DNA of 64,000 nucleotides from Arthrobacter sp. AZCC_0090 (lineage in GTDB: Bacteria; Actinomycetota; Actinomycetes; Actinomycetales; Micrococcaceae), in the NCBI RefSeq assembly GCF_014207375.1, contig NZ_JACHEE010000002.1, positions 166,885 to 230,884 of the forward strand, written 5' to 3'. The notes under the pieces were generated by a model, which did no database searches, was not told the DNA's origin, and saw nothing but the letters and a program-made list of their open reading frames with translations. The position numbers were made by a program, and so were the translations under genes. This document shows positions 45,264 to 53,231 of the stretch, one piece after another; within the stretch, counting starts at the first letter, position 1, and every line of letters begins with the position of its first letter.

Positions 45264-46028
45264 CTATCCCAGTCCGATTGCCTTGCCGAAGACGCTGAAG
45301 CCGACGAACGCCACGATGTCCAGGAGCGCATGCGCCACCACGAGCGGCATGACCCGTTTGGTCCGGGTGTAAATCCAGCCGAACACCAGACCCATGACCG
45401 CATTGCCGATGAAGGGTCCGAAGCCTTGGTACAGATGGTAGCTGCCGCGCAGGAGCGCACTGAGCCCGATCGCCAGCGGAGTGCTCCATCCGAACTTCCC
45501 GAAACGGTCCAGAAGGTAGCCAACCACGATGACTTCTTCGACGACGGCGTGCCGGACAGCGGACAGGACCAGCACAGGCACCGTCCACCAGTAGGAGTCC
45601 AGGCCGCTGGGGATGATCGCCGTCGTGATTCCCAGGGCGCGACCGGCCGCGTAGAGGCCCAGTGACGGGATTCCGATCAGCGCAGCGAGACCCAGTCCCT
45701 GGAGCGCGTCGCGGCCTGGCCGGGCGAAGTTGAAGCCCAGCCGGGTGAATCCTGAGGGACTCTCCGCCGTTTGGCGGTGGATCGACAGGAAGTAGAACAC
45801 CAGCACCACGGGGACCAGTGCGAACGCAATATCGAGCAGCTGGTATGTGAGATCGAAGTACTCACGGGTGTTCTGGGAACGATTGAGGGTAGACGTTGCC
45901 TGGGACAGGGGCGCCCGAGTCATCTTGTCCAACAACTGCACCACGGAGTACACGGCCGATTGGCCCAAGGACAGGCCAAGGACAATCAGCACTTCGGCGC
46001 GCAGCCGGCGCGTTGAGGCAAGGAGCAT
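45264..46028 (-). CDS. CPBP family intramembrane protease-like protein
   Basis: 254 residues with about six to seven membrane segments. Motif 1 is AVVEEVIVVGYL (glutamate pair, but Val where the usual Arg of EExxxR stands), motif 2 region is LLRGSYHLYQG (His) and motif 3 is VVAHALLDIVAF (His/Asp). CPBP/Abi proteins are membrane proteases for prenylated or short peptides; many bacterial ones have no known substrate. It is divergent from the phosphatase gene at 46129. Confidence 0.82.
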   Translation of the reverse strand: MLLASTRRLRAEVLIVLGLSLGQSAVYSVVQLLDKMTRAPLSQATSTLNRSQNTREYFDLTYQLLDIAFALVPVVLVFYFLSIHRQTAESPSGFTRLGFNFARPGRDALQGLGLAALIGIPSLGLYAAGRALGITTAIIPSGLDSYWWTVPVLVLSAVRHAVVEEVIVVGYLLDRFGKFGWSTPLAIGLSALLRGSYHLYQGFGPFIGNAVMGLVFGWIYTRTKRVMPLVVAHALLDIVAFVGFSVFGKAIGLG

Positions 46029-46128
46029 GCTCCTATCTTGCCTGCATTTGGCTGATGTTTTCCCGGGAGTTCATTCTCCGAGGGCCGCCTGCACGGCACC
46101 GGTGGCAGCGGACCCTATGCTTGGTGGG

Positions 46129-46809
46129 ATGAGCGCGCCAGCACGAATCTTCATGATCCGGCACGGCCAGTCCGCCGCCAACGCCGACACTTCCATCTAC
46201 AACCGTGTCCCCGACTACCGCATCCCCTTGACGGAGCTCGGGATCGAGCAGGCGCGGGCCGCAGGTGGGGAACTGCGCAAGAAGCTCGACGGCGAGCCGG
46301 TGTGCGTCTACGTCTCGCCGTACCTTCGGGCATACCAAACCCTTGAGGCACTCAATCTGGGCAACCTCACGGAGAGGGTGATCGAGGAACCCCGGCTGCG
46401 TGAACAGGACTGGGCAAACTTCCAGATCGCCGGAGACATCGGGGACCAAAAGGAGCTTCGCAACCTCTACGGCCATTTCTTCTACCGGTTCCGCGAAGGA
46501 GAATCCGGTTCCGATGTTTACGACCGCATTTCGTCCTTCATGGAAACCCTGTACCGGCATTGGGAAAAACCCGATTACGCGCGCAACACCCTGCTGGTGA
46601 CCCACGGCCTCACCATGCGTCTTTTCTGCATGCGGTGGTTCCATTGGTCGGTGGAGTATTTCGAGTCCCTCAACAACCCGGGCAACGCGGAGCTACGGAC
46701 ACTTGTCCGCAACGATCAGGACAAGTACGATCTCGACACGCCGTTCAGCCAGTGGGTGCAGCGCAGCACAGACGAAACCGTGTTGAACGCTCCCCCGGTG
46801 GTCTTCTGA
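46129..46809 (+). CDS. Histidine phosphatase family protein (phosphoglycerate mutase-like)
   Basis: 226 residues. The catalytic RHG motif is in IFMIRHGQSAANAD, the second arginine in YVSPYLRAYQT, the Glu in EPRLREQDWANFQ and the second His in LLVTHGLTMRLF. The phosphatase acts through phospho-histidine on small phosphoesters; the exact substrate is unknown. The frame reaches far upstream over the divergent gene. ATG at 46129 or at 46117 (MLGGMSAP) are both possible; 46117 has the better-placed GCGGA. Confidence 0.88.
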   Translation: MSAPARIFMIRHGQSAANADTSIYNRVPDYRIPLTELGIEQARAAGGELRKKLDGEPVCVYVSPYLRAYQTLEALNLGNLTERVIEEPRLREQDWANFQIAGDIGDQKELRNLYGHFFYRFREGESGSDVYDRISSFMETLYRHWEKPDYARNTLLVTHGLTMRLFCMRWFHWSVEYFESLNNPGNAELRTLVRNDQDKYDLDTPFSQWVQRSTDETVLNAPPVVF

Positions 46810-46824
46810 CGGGCAGGCTCCGAG

Positions 46825-47619
46825 CTAAGCGTCCTTGGCCACGATCACTTCAGTGCCGCTCGCTTCGAACGCGGCCTTGTCTTCTGCCGTGATCCCGGAA
46901 TCGGTGATGAGCCGGCGGAAATCGTACCCGGCCATCGCCGCGAACGCGCGTTTGCCGATCTTCGTGGAATCGGCCAGGACATAGGAATCCGTCGCACGGC
47001 GTGCCATGACGGTATTCACCATGGCCTCGCCCTCGTCCGTGATGGTGGGGCCGATCTTCGGATCAACTCCGTTGACGCCGATGAAGGCGATATCCAGGGC
47101 AACCTTCTGCATGATGACATCCGTATAGGGCCCCACAAGTTCATACGAACGCGGGTTCAGGATGCCACCGGTGACCATGATCTTGATGTTGGGGCGCACG
47201 GCAAGCTGGGCCGCGATATTGATGGCGTTGGTGACCACGGTCAGCATGGGCCGGTTGGAGGGAGCGTTGAGGTCTTCGCGGGTGGACAAGACCTGGGCCA
47301 GGGCCGTATTGGTGGTCCCACCGCTGAGTCCGATCACGGCCCCGGGCACGATGAGTTCGGAAGCGGCCAGGGCAATCTGCTGCTTCGCCTCCGCGTGATC
47401 ATCCCTGTTGTAACGCCCTGGGAGCTCGTAGGCAACTGATCCCGTGGTTGCACCGCCGCGGGTACGGCTCAGGAGCCTTTGCTTGGCGAGGCTGTCGAGA
47501 TCACGGCGCGCCGTGGCTGGTGAGACGCCCAGGCGGGTCACGATATCCTCGACCTCAACATGCCCTGACTCGGCGAGGAGATCAAGGATGGCTGTCAGTC
47601 GATCGTTGCGGGTCATCAC
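46825..47619 (-). CDS. DeoR/GlpR family transcriptional regulator
   Basis: 264 residues. An N-terminal winged helix (RLTAILDLLAESGHVEVED, LGVSPATARRDLDSL) is followed by the sugar-phosphate sensing DeoRC domain with VIGLSGGTTNTALAQ and IAFIGVNGVDPKIG. Binds DNA unless a phosphorylated sugar is present. It is the last gene of the SIS-ROK-PfkB-aldolase operon and probably represses it; a candidate operator is at 51374-51401. Confidence 0.92.
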   Translation of the reverse strand: MMTRNDRLTAILDLLAESGHVEVEDIVTRLGVSPATARRDLDSLAKQRLLSRTRGGATTGSVAYELPGRYNRDDHAEAKQQIALAASELIVPGAVIGLSGGTTNTALAQVLSTREDLNAPSNRPMLTVVTNAINIAAQLAVRPNIKIMVTGGILNPRSYELVGPYTDVIMQKVALDIAFIGVNGVDPKIGPTITDEGEAMVNTVMARRATDSYVLADSTKIGKRAFAAMAGYDFRRLITDSGITAEDKAAFEASGTEVIVAKDA

Positions 47620-47639
47620 GAACCTTCCGGAAATTGAGG

Positions 47640-48479
47640 CTAATTCACTTTCGCGAACAGCGTCAGCAAACGTGCGGTTTCCAACACGAGGGCATCCCGT
47701 CCGGCCTTGATGTACTTGCGGGAGTCCACCACGGAAGGGTTGGCATCCAGGTACTCACGGACGGCGCGGGTGAAGAACCCGTTCAAGTGTGTGGATACGT
47801 TGATCTTAGTCATACCGGCCCGGATTGCCGCCACCAGCGTCTCATCTGCTACGCCCGAGGAACCATGAAGGACCAGCGGTAGCTGGACGGCCTGCTTCAG
47901 CCGGGTGATCAGCGCCAAGTCCAGGGTGGCGCTCCGTTCTGTCATGGCGTGCGAGGAACCGACCGCGACGGCGAGGGCATCAACCCCGGTCGCGTCCACA
48001 AAGGAGCGGGCCTCGGCAGGATCCGTTCGGACTCCAGGAGCATGGGCGCCGTCCTTGCCCCCGACCTTTCCGAGCTCGGCCTCAACGTAGACACCGTGTT
48101 CCTTGGCGTACTGGGCGACCCGGCGCGTGACTTCAACATTCCAGTCGTAAGGCAAATGCGCGCCGTCGTACATCACGGAACCGAAACCAAGGTCAACGGC
48201 TTGCAAGGCAAGCTCCTCGGATTCGGCGTGGTCCAAGTGCAGGGCCACGAGAACAGAAGCGTCCCGGGCGATGGACATTGCGCCCCGGGCAATCGGTACG
48301 AGTCCACCGTGGAAGCGGGCGCAGTTCTCCGAGATTTGCAGGATCAACGGGACTCCCGCCGCCTCCGCTCCGGCCACCAGGCCCTCTGCGGTTTCGAGGT
48401 GGATGACGTTGAAGGCGCCTTGGCCAATGCCATTGGACGCGGCATTGTCCATGAGTTCCCGTGTGCTGACGAGGGTCAC
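47640..48479 (-). CDS. Class II ketose-bisphosphate aldolase (GatY/KbaY type)
   Basis: 279 residues. Zinc-dependent cleavage of tagatose- or fructose-1,6-bisphosphate to dihydroxyacetone phosphate and glyceraldehyde 3-phosphate. Metal and substrate motifs are VALHLDHAES, VYVEAELGKVGGKDG, LAVAVGSSHAM, LVLHGSSGVAD and KINVSTHLN. The short length (under 290) and GxxSH pattern fit the GatY/KbaY branch over the glycolytic FbaA. Its start overlaps the PfkB gene end by 4 bases, which puts it in the same pathway. Confidence 0.9.
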   Translation of the reverse strand: MTLVSTRELMDNAASNGIGQGAFNVIHLETAEGLVAGAEAAGVPLILQISENCARFHGGLVPIARGAMSIARDASVLVALHLDHAESEELALQAVDLGFGSVMYDGAHLPYDWNVEVTRRVAQYAKEHGVYVEAELGKVGGKDGAHAPGVRTDPAEARSFVDATGVDALAVAVGSSHAMTERSATLDLALITRLKQAVQLPLVLHGSSGVADETLVAAIRAGMTKINVSTHLNGFFTRAVREYLDANPSVVDSRKYIKAGRDALVLETARLLTLFAKVN

Positions 48480-49420
48480 AGGGTCTCCTTCCAGCTAAGA
48501 ATGAGTTGATTTTCGAGGTCCGCGTAGAGCGGCGAGATCTCGCCGGCGGCGGGCATGAGCACCGCAGCGGCGGACCATGCCGTGGCCCTGCTCAGGATCG
48601 TGGGAATGTCGGAGACTCCGCTCGCGAGCGCGACTGCGGCCGCCGCCACCCCGGCGTCGCCGGCTCCGGTGGGGTTGCCGCTGAGTGGCTCCGGGAGCCG
48701 TGCGCTCCAATAGCCACCCGGGGCCGCATGGTGGAACGCAAGCATGCCGTCGGCGCCGGCACTGACCAGGACCGTTTTGGCACCCAAAGCGATCAATTGC
48801 CGTGCGGCAGCCTCCAGGCTGCTCTCCCCGGTTGCTTCGAGGAGTTCGTGGTTGTTGGGCTTGAGCAGATCCGCCCCGGCCCGAGCGGCGGCGATGATCC
48901 CGGGACCGGAGGTATCGACGACGGCGGGGATCCCGGCGTCGTGCGCCAGACGCACCAGTGCAGGGTAGAAGTCCGCCGGCGCTCCCGGCGGCAGACTGCC
49001 GGATCCGACAAGCACTCCGGCGCCTTGACCGTCGAGGGCCTCGACGACGGCGGCGGCCAGCGCCTGCCATTCGGCCGGCTGGAGGGGATTCCCCTGTTCA
49101 TTGAAGATGGAGGTTTCGCCGCCCACCGTGTCCACGAGTGCGATGCTGCGCCGGGTCTCCGCGGCAACCGGAATCAGGCGATGCGGTACTCCGCTGCTGC
49201 GGAGTTCTGCGGCGAATTCCGCACCGGCCGTGCCGCCCGAGGGCGCGAGAGCCAGCACGGGGTGGCCCAGCTGGTGAGCCACCCGGGCAACGTTGAGGCC
49301 TTTTCCGCCTGCGCGGCTCAAGGGTGCGGCCACGCGATGGCTTGCGCCGGGAGTAATCCCGGCAACGTGGTAGCTGAGGTCGATTGCCGGATTGGGCGTG
49401 ACCGTGATGACCCGCTTCAT
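48476..49420 (-). CDS. PfkB family 1-phosphofructokinase / tagatose-6-phosphate kinase
   Basis: 314 residues. It starts VITVTPNPAIDLSY and has RAGGKGLNVARVAHQLG, both marks of the LacC/FruK hexose-phosphate kinases. The ATP site reads NPTGAGDAGVAAAAV with the catalytic Asp. It phosphorylates fructose-1-phosphate or tagatose-6-phosphate; pairing with a GatY-like aldolase favours tagatose-6-phosphate (inference). It overlaps both neighbours by 4 bases. Confidence 0.9.
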   Translation of the reverse strand: MKRVITVTPNPAIDLSYHVAGITPGASHRVAAPLSRAGGKGLNVARVAHQLGHPVLALAPSGGTAGAEFAAELRSSGVPHRLIPVAAETRRSIALVDTVGGETSIFNEQGNPLQPAEWQALAAAVVEALDGQGAGVLVGSGSLPPGAPADFYPALVRLAHDAGIPAVVDTSGPGIIAAARAGADLLKPNNHELLEATGESSLEAAARQLIALGAKTVLVSAGADGMLAFHHAAPGGYWSARLPEPLSGNPTGAGDAGVAAAAVALASGVSDIPTILSRATAWSAAAVLMPAAGEISPLYADLENQLILSWKETL

Positions 49421-50367
49421 GGCCTCGTCCCCGTGCCGGAGGCGGCATTCGCCGCAGGGAGCAAGGCCCGTGCCCTCATCGCAGCGCCCAGCAAGCCGGC
49501 GTCCTGGCCAAGCTCGGCGCGCATGATGATGGGCCGGCGTTGGAAGTCGAGCAGCTCGTCAAGGCGTGAGCGCAGCGGCTCCAGGAGTCCCTCCCCCGCT
49601 TCGGCAAGACCGCCGCCCACCACCACGGCTTCAGTGCCGATGATGCTGACGCACTGACTGAGGCTGAAGGCGAGGGCATCCACGGCGTCGGCCCAGATCC
49701 GCGCCGCGAGCGCGTCGCCTGCCGCGGCCTTCTCCAGAACTTCACGGGCGCCGGCGCGCGGAGTTCCGGCCTTGTCGCTGTAGCGCCGGGCGATCGCTCC
49801 GGCGGAACCGACGGCCTCGAGGATCGTGTGGCCGGGACCGTCGGGGTCCGGAACAAGGGCGTGGCCCAGTTCCCCCGCGAAGCCGCCTGCGCGCACCGGG
49901 TACCCGTCGGAAATGACAGCGGCAGCGATCCCGGTGCCGACCACCATCACCACGACATTTCGAAAATCGCGGGCCGCTCCGAAGCGGAATTCGGCCTCGG
50001 CCGCCGTGCTGACATCATGGCCGAAAGACACGGGGAGTCCGAGGCGCTGCGTGGCCTTTTCCCCGAAGGGAAAGTTGCGCCACCCCAGGTTCGCCGAGTA
50101 GATACCCACTCCGGTGTCGGAGTCCACGATTCCGGGAACAACAATGCAGGCTGCTTTCGCCGGGTGGCCGGGGAATTCAGCGGCAAACTCAGCAGCCAAC
50201 GCGGCAATGGCGTCCAGGATCGCATCGCCAGGCCGCAAGGCATCACGTGGCGTTGCGACGCGGCGCAACCCCAGGACATTCCCGGCCGCGTCGACAAGAC
50301 TTGCCTTCAGGTCCGTTCCGCCGACGTCGAAGGCCAGGACTGCGGATTCAGCGGCTCCGAGAACCAT
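49417..50367 (-). CDS. ROK family sugar kinase
   Basis: 316 residues. The N-terminal phosphate-1 motif is LAFDVGGTDLKASLVD, and the second is VVMVVGTGIAAAVISDG. Unlike most ROK kinases I do not see the full CxCGxxGCxE zinc motif: the region reads GELGHALVPDPDGPGHT, so the cysteines are missing. It may phosphorylate an amino sugar such as GalNAc or GlcNAc given the SIS and PfkB neighbours. ATG at 50367 is chosen because the frame upstream lies within the SIS gene. It overlaps the PfkB gene by 4 bases. Confidence 0.87.
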   Translation of the reverse strand: MVLGAAESAVLAFDVGGTDLKASLVDAAGNVLGLRRVATPRDALRPGDAILDAIAALAAEFAAEFPGHPAKAACIVVPGIVDSDTGVGIYSANLGWRNFPFGEKATQRLGLPVSFGHDVSTAAEAEFRFGAARDFRNVVVMVVGTGIAAAVISDGYPVRAGGFAGELGHALVPDPDGPGHTILEAVGSAGAIARRYSDKAGTPRAGAREVLEKAAAGDALAARIWADAVDALAFSLSQCVSIIGTEAVVVGGGLAEAGEGLLEPLRSRLDELLDFQRRPIIMRAELGQDAGLLGAAMRARALLPAANAASGTGTRP

Positions 50368-50375
50368 GGGAAGAC

Positions 50376-51308
50376 CTAGGCCGTGGCGTTCAAGACGACA
50401 GAGCGCGTGAGGTTGCGCGGCAAATCCGGGTTGAGGCCGCGCACGCGCGCCCGCTCCAAGGTGACTTTGTGGACGCGTGCCAGCTCCGCGAGAGGGTGCT
50501 TGCCGGTATTGACGTACAGGGCGCCGGTCCGGGCCATATCGGCATCCAATCCCTCGGGCTGTGCGCCAAAGAGCCACGTGACCCGGCCAGGGGCAGCAAT
50601 GGAAATGGGGCCGTGCCGGTATTCCATCGCCGGATATGATTCAGTCCAGCCCTGCACTGCTTCGCGCATCTTGAGCCCGGCTTCGTGGGCCAGGCCGACA
50701 GTCCAGCCGGTGCCGAGGAAAGTGAACTGTTCGGCGTCGAGCAACTCCTGGGAAACAGGCTCCGTCACTGCGGTGCGGGCGTGCTCGATGGCGGTGCCGA
50801 GTTCGATGCCCAGGCTCGTGAGGAGATACACCAGTGCTGTGGTGGCGAAGCGGGTCTGGACCACCGACTTCTCGTCGGCGTACGAGAGTCCGATCACGGC
50901 GTCGGCCAAGGCAATGATAGGAGAATTCACGTCGCCGATCACCGCAACAGTGCGGACCTTCCCGCGCAAGGCTTCCAGAAGCCCAAGTACCTCCGTGGTG
51001 GTGCCGGAGCGGGTGATGGCGATGACGGCGTCGTACTGGCGCCCGGTGCTGTTGTGGTTAAGGAAAGCTTCCGACGCCGCGAAAGCGTCGGTGACGCCCT
51101 TGCCCGCGGCTTCGCGGGCCGCGGCATAGCTTTGCGCCATGAACCATGAGGTACCGCAACCGACGACGGCGATCCGCTCGCCATCAGCAGGCAGCAGCTG
51201 CCCTGCCTTGGCTTGCTCAAGTTTGCATTGCTCGATGGCCCGCCGCCAGACCTCGGGCTGCGAAACAAGCTCTTCTTCCATGAAGGCCCCGAGGGTGTTG
51301 TTACTCAT
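50376..51308 (-). CDS. SIS domain protein (AgaS-like sugar isomerase/deaminase)
   Basis: 310 residues with two SIS domains. The first has VVGCGTSWFMAQSYAAA and AITRSGTTTEVLGLLEAL (phosphosugar-binding Ser/Thr), the second FLGTGWTVGLAHEAGLKM and YRHGPISIAAPG. It resembles the isomerase half of GlmS and AgaS, which deaminates or isomerises an amino-sugar 6-phosphate. It is the first gene of the operon to 46825. ATG at 51308 (MSNNTLGAFMEEEL) is taken; ATG at 51320 or TTG at 51359 are less likely. Confidence 0.87.
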   Translation of the reverse strand: MSNNTLGAFMEEELVSQPEVWRRAIEQCKLEQAKAGQLLPADGERIAVVGCGTSWFMAQSYAAAREAAGKGVTDAFAASEAFLNHNSTGRQYDAVIAITRSGTTTEVLGLLEALRGKVRTVAVIGDVNSPIIALADAVIGLSYADEKSVVQTRFATTALVYLLTSLGIELGTAIEHARTAVTEPVSQELLDAEQFTFLGTGWTVGLAHEAGLKMREAVQGWTESYPAMEYRHGPISIAAPGRVTWLFGAQPEGLDADMARTGALYVNTGKHPLAELARVHKVTLERARVRGLNPDLPRNLTRSVVLNATA

Positions 51309-51373
51309 CGCACTTACCATTCCTGTCCGCGCTTGTTCGACGCACTCTTCAACGCTCAACGATTTGACGTTTT

Positions 51374-51401
51374 ATGATCCATATAAACACTAAACGATCA
51401 T
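51374..51401. promoter_or_regulatory. Inverted repeat before the sugar operon, candidate DeoR operator
   Basis: ATGATC (51374-51379) and GATCAT (51396-51401) enclose an AT-rich 16-base centre, about 65 bases upstream of the SIS gene start. It is the most AT-rich stretch nearby and probably overlaps the operon promoter. Assigning it to the DeoR protein at 46825 is inference. Confidence 0.45.
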
Positions 51402-51445
51402 TTTCAATCGCACAAGCATCTTAAGGAGCCCTGGATGCGCCAAAG

Positions 51446-51480
51446 AAAAAGCAGGGCTCCTCCCGAAGGAGGTGCCCTGC
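51446..51480 (-). terminator. Orphan minus-strand intrinsic terminator
   Basis: GCAGGGC-x-CCTCC and GGAGG-x-GCCCTGC form a strong stem at 51451-51480 that on the minus strand is followed by TTTTTCTTT. No protein gene on the minus strand ends just upstream of it; hutI terminates at 51997 and has its own hairpin. It therefore may end a short untranslated transcript. Confidence 0.7.
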
Positions 51481-51706
51481 TTGGTGTTGCAGGTGTCGTG
51501 GCGCCCCGGGTCGGATCCAACGCTCCTACCCACAGAGAATCTTCTGCACAACACTCAAATTCGCCAGTATTTGCACTCATTTCGACGGAAATCCACACCT
51601 ACATGTGGAGACGGCTGCCTAGGATCGGCCTAGGACCGGCGCCGATCCTGACCATGCAAATCAGTTTCGAGCATTAGATAGATTCGTCAACATCTGAGGG
51701 GGCCCG
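51481..51706. other. Noncoding stretch with hairpins, possible small RNA locus
   Basis: This region has no supported protein gene. It holds a perfect 9-base inverted repeat AGGATCGGC (51621-51629) / GCCGATCCT (51641-51649) and a weaker CCACA/TGTGG hairpin near 51595-51610. On the minus strand it leads into the strong terminator at 51451-51480. A structured small RNA on the minus strand would explain this; I cannot name a family or a promoter. Confidence 0.35.
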
Positions 51707-52093
51707 ATGTTCTTGTCAATGTCAGCCTGCAATGACGTGCTCGCGCCTACCGGATACGAGGTTGTTGCAGCCATGTTCGCATTGATCGCAATCGGCCTGT
51801 TCATCTGGGCTCTGGTATCGCTTGCCCGCAACGCAAAGACCCTGACGAACCGGGAAACCCTACTCTGGCTTCTGCTGATCATCTTCGTTCCCCTCATCGG
51901 GCCCGCCGCCTGGCTCATGACGAGTGGGAGGTCCCGGAGAAAGCCAGCCCGTCCGGTAGCTTGTCGCGGGGACTGTAAACACAGTCCCCGCGATGGTCAG
52001 AGCGCGCGGATTCCCGCCCGCCACACGCCGAAGGTCAGCGGAATTCCGGGCCGGTACGCCAGGTGCGTGGCCGACGGCGCCTTGAGCATGTGA
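51707..52093 (+). CDS. PLDc_N domain membrane protein with odd C-terminal extension
   Basis: 128 residues as read. Two membrane segments (VVAAMFALIAIGLFIWALVS shortened; LLWLLLIIFVPLIGPAAWL) match the PLDc_N domain found at the start of cardiolipin synthases and in many small actinobacterial membrane proteins of 60-80 residues. The last 50 or so residues are basic, low in structure, and read through a 12-base-arm hairpin (51965-51992) and 97 bases into the end of hutI on the other strand. That makes the tail doubtful. ATG at 51707 has GAGGGGG just upstream. Confidence 0.65.
   Translation: MFLSMSACNDVLAPTGYEVVAAMFALIAIGLFIWALVSLARNAKTLTNRETLLWLLLIIFVPLIGPAAWLMTSGRSRRKPARPVACRGDCKHSPRDGQSARIPARHTPKVSGIPGRYARCVADGALSM
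51965..51992 (-). terminator. Hairpin at the end of hutI
   Basis: CGCGGGGACTGT / ACAGTCCCCGCG, perfect 12-base arms with a 4-base loop, 5 bases beyond the hutI stop. No T-run follows, so it may be a weak terminator or mRNA 3'-end stabiliser. It also lies inside the tail of the plus-strand PLDc_N frame. Confidence 0.55.
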
Positions 52094-53220
52094 AGGTCTG
52101 CACGGTGCCCGACGGCGATCGAACCCACCGCCCGTTCGCCGTCGACGTCGTTCCCCGACTCCCGTCCCAAAGCGAGCGCGCCGCCATACGTGGCCGCCCG
52201 GACGGCCTCGTGGACGCTCAAGTGCATCTGCAAAACCGCGGTGGTGACGCAGAAGGCCATCGAACTCGTGTACGAGGTGCCGGGATTGCAGTTCGCGGCC
52301 AAGGCAATCTGGACTCCGGCATCGATCAGCGCGCGACCCGGGGCGAGCGGCTGGCGGGTAGAGAGATCGCAAGCAGGCAAGCAGGTGGCCACCGTGCCGC
52401 GCTGGCCCGTTCCTGAGGAGGCGTCCCAGCCGCTCCATGTCCCCGCGAGCGCCTGGATATCGGCCTCGGAAAGGTAGTTGACGTGGTCAACGCTGGCCGC
52501 ACCGAACTCCACGGCCAACTGAACACCGGGTCCTTCACCAAGCTGGTTTCCGTGGACACGCAGCCCCAGGCCCGCGTCGCGGCTGGCCGACAGGACGCGG
52601 CGAGACTGCTCTTCGGTGAAAGCGCCGCGCTCGCAGAAAACATCGGCCCAGCGAACGTAAGGGCGGACGGCGTCGAGCATTGGGCCACAGACGAGGTCCG
52701 TGTATTCCTCGGCATCGACGCCGGCCGGGACCAGGTGCGCGCCCAAGTAGGTGACTTCGTCCACGGTAGCCGCGGCGATGCGGGCACTCCGGGCCTCGTT
52801 CTCGAGATCCAGTCCGTAGCCAGTCTTGCTCTCGAGGTAGGTAGTGCCTTGGGAGACGGCTTCGGCCACGCGTCCGGCGGCGAGGCGGATCAGCTCCTCA
52901 TCGCTTGCAGCGCGCGTGGCACCGGTGGTGACGGCGATGCCACCGGCGCTGTAACTCTGGCCGGCCATCCTGGCCTCGAACTCGGCGGTGCGGTCCCCTG
53001 CGAAAATCAGGTGCGAATGCGAATCCACCCAGCCCGGAAGCACGGCGCGGCCCTCGGCATCCACGCGCCCGTCCGCGGCGGGAGCCTCGGACGCAGGGCC
53101 GATCCAGGAGATACGCTCACCCTCGATCACCACGGCGGCGTCCTTGAGGACGCGATGGTCCACGTCCTGGGTCATCAATTCGCCGATGTTGCTGATCAGT
53201 GTGCTCGTCTGTCCGCTCAT
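51997..53220 (-). CDS. hutI: Imidazolonepropionase
   Basis: 407 residues, amidohydrolase superfamily. Third step of histidine breakdown: imidazolonepropionate to formiminoglutamate. The metal motif is LPGWVDSHSHLIFAGDR, followed by GIAVTTGATRAASDEELI and YLESKTGYGLDLENE (typical HutI stretches), LRVHGNQLGEGPGV and ALAANCNPGTSYTSSM. ATG at 53220 has AGG 4 bases before. It follows an FAD oxidoreductase by 11 bases. The other hut genes are not in this window. Confidence 0.95.
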   Translation of the reverse strand: MSGQTSTLISNIGELMTQDVDHRVLKDAAVVIEGERISWIGPASEAPAADGRVDAEGRAVLPGWVDSHSHLIFAGDRTAEFEARMAGQSYSAGGIAVTTGATRAASDEELIRLAAGRVAEAVSQGTTYLESKTGYGLDLENEARSARIAAATVDEVTYLGAHLVPAGVDAEEYTDLVCGPMLDAVRPYVRWADVFCERGAFTEEQSRRVLSASRDAGLGLRVHGNQLGEGPGVQLAVEFGAASVDHVNYLSEADIQALAGTWSGWDASSGTGQRGTVATCLPACDLSTRQPLAPGRALIDAGVQIALAANCNPGTSYTSSMAFCVTTAVLQMHLSVHEAVRAATYGGALALGRESGNDVDGERAVGSIAVGHRADLHMLKAPSATHLAYRPGIPLTFGVWRAGIRAL

Positions 53221-53231
53221 GAACCTATTGT

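Noticed and set aside
51490..51540. tRNA-like 3' half (GTCGGATCCAAC) beside the orphan terminator
   Set aside because: The T-stem does not pair and there is no acceptor or anticodon arm; resemblance is superficial.
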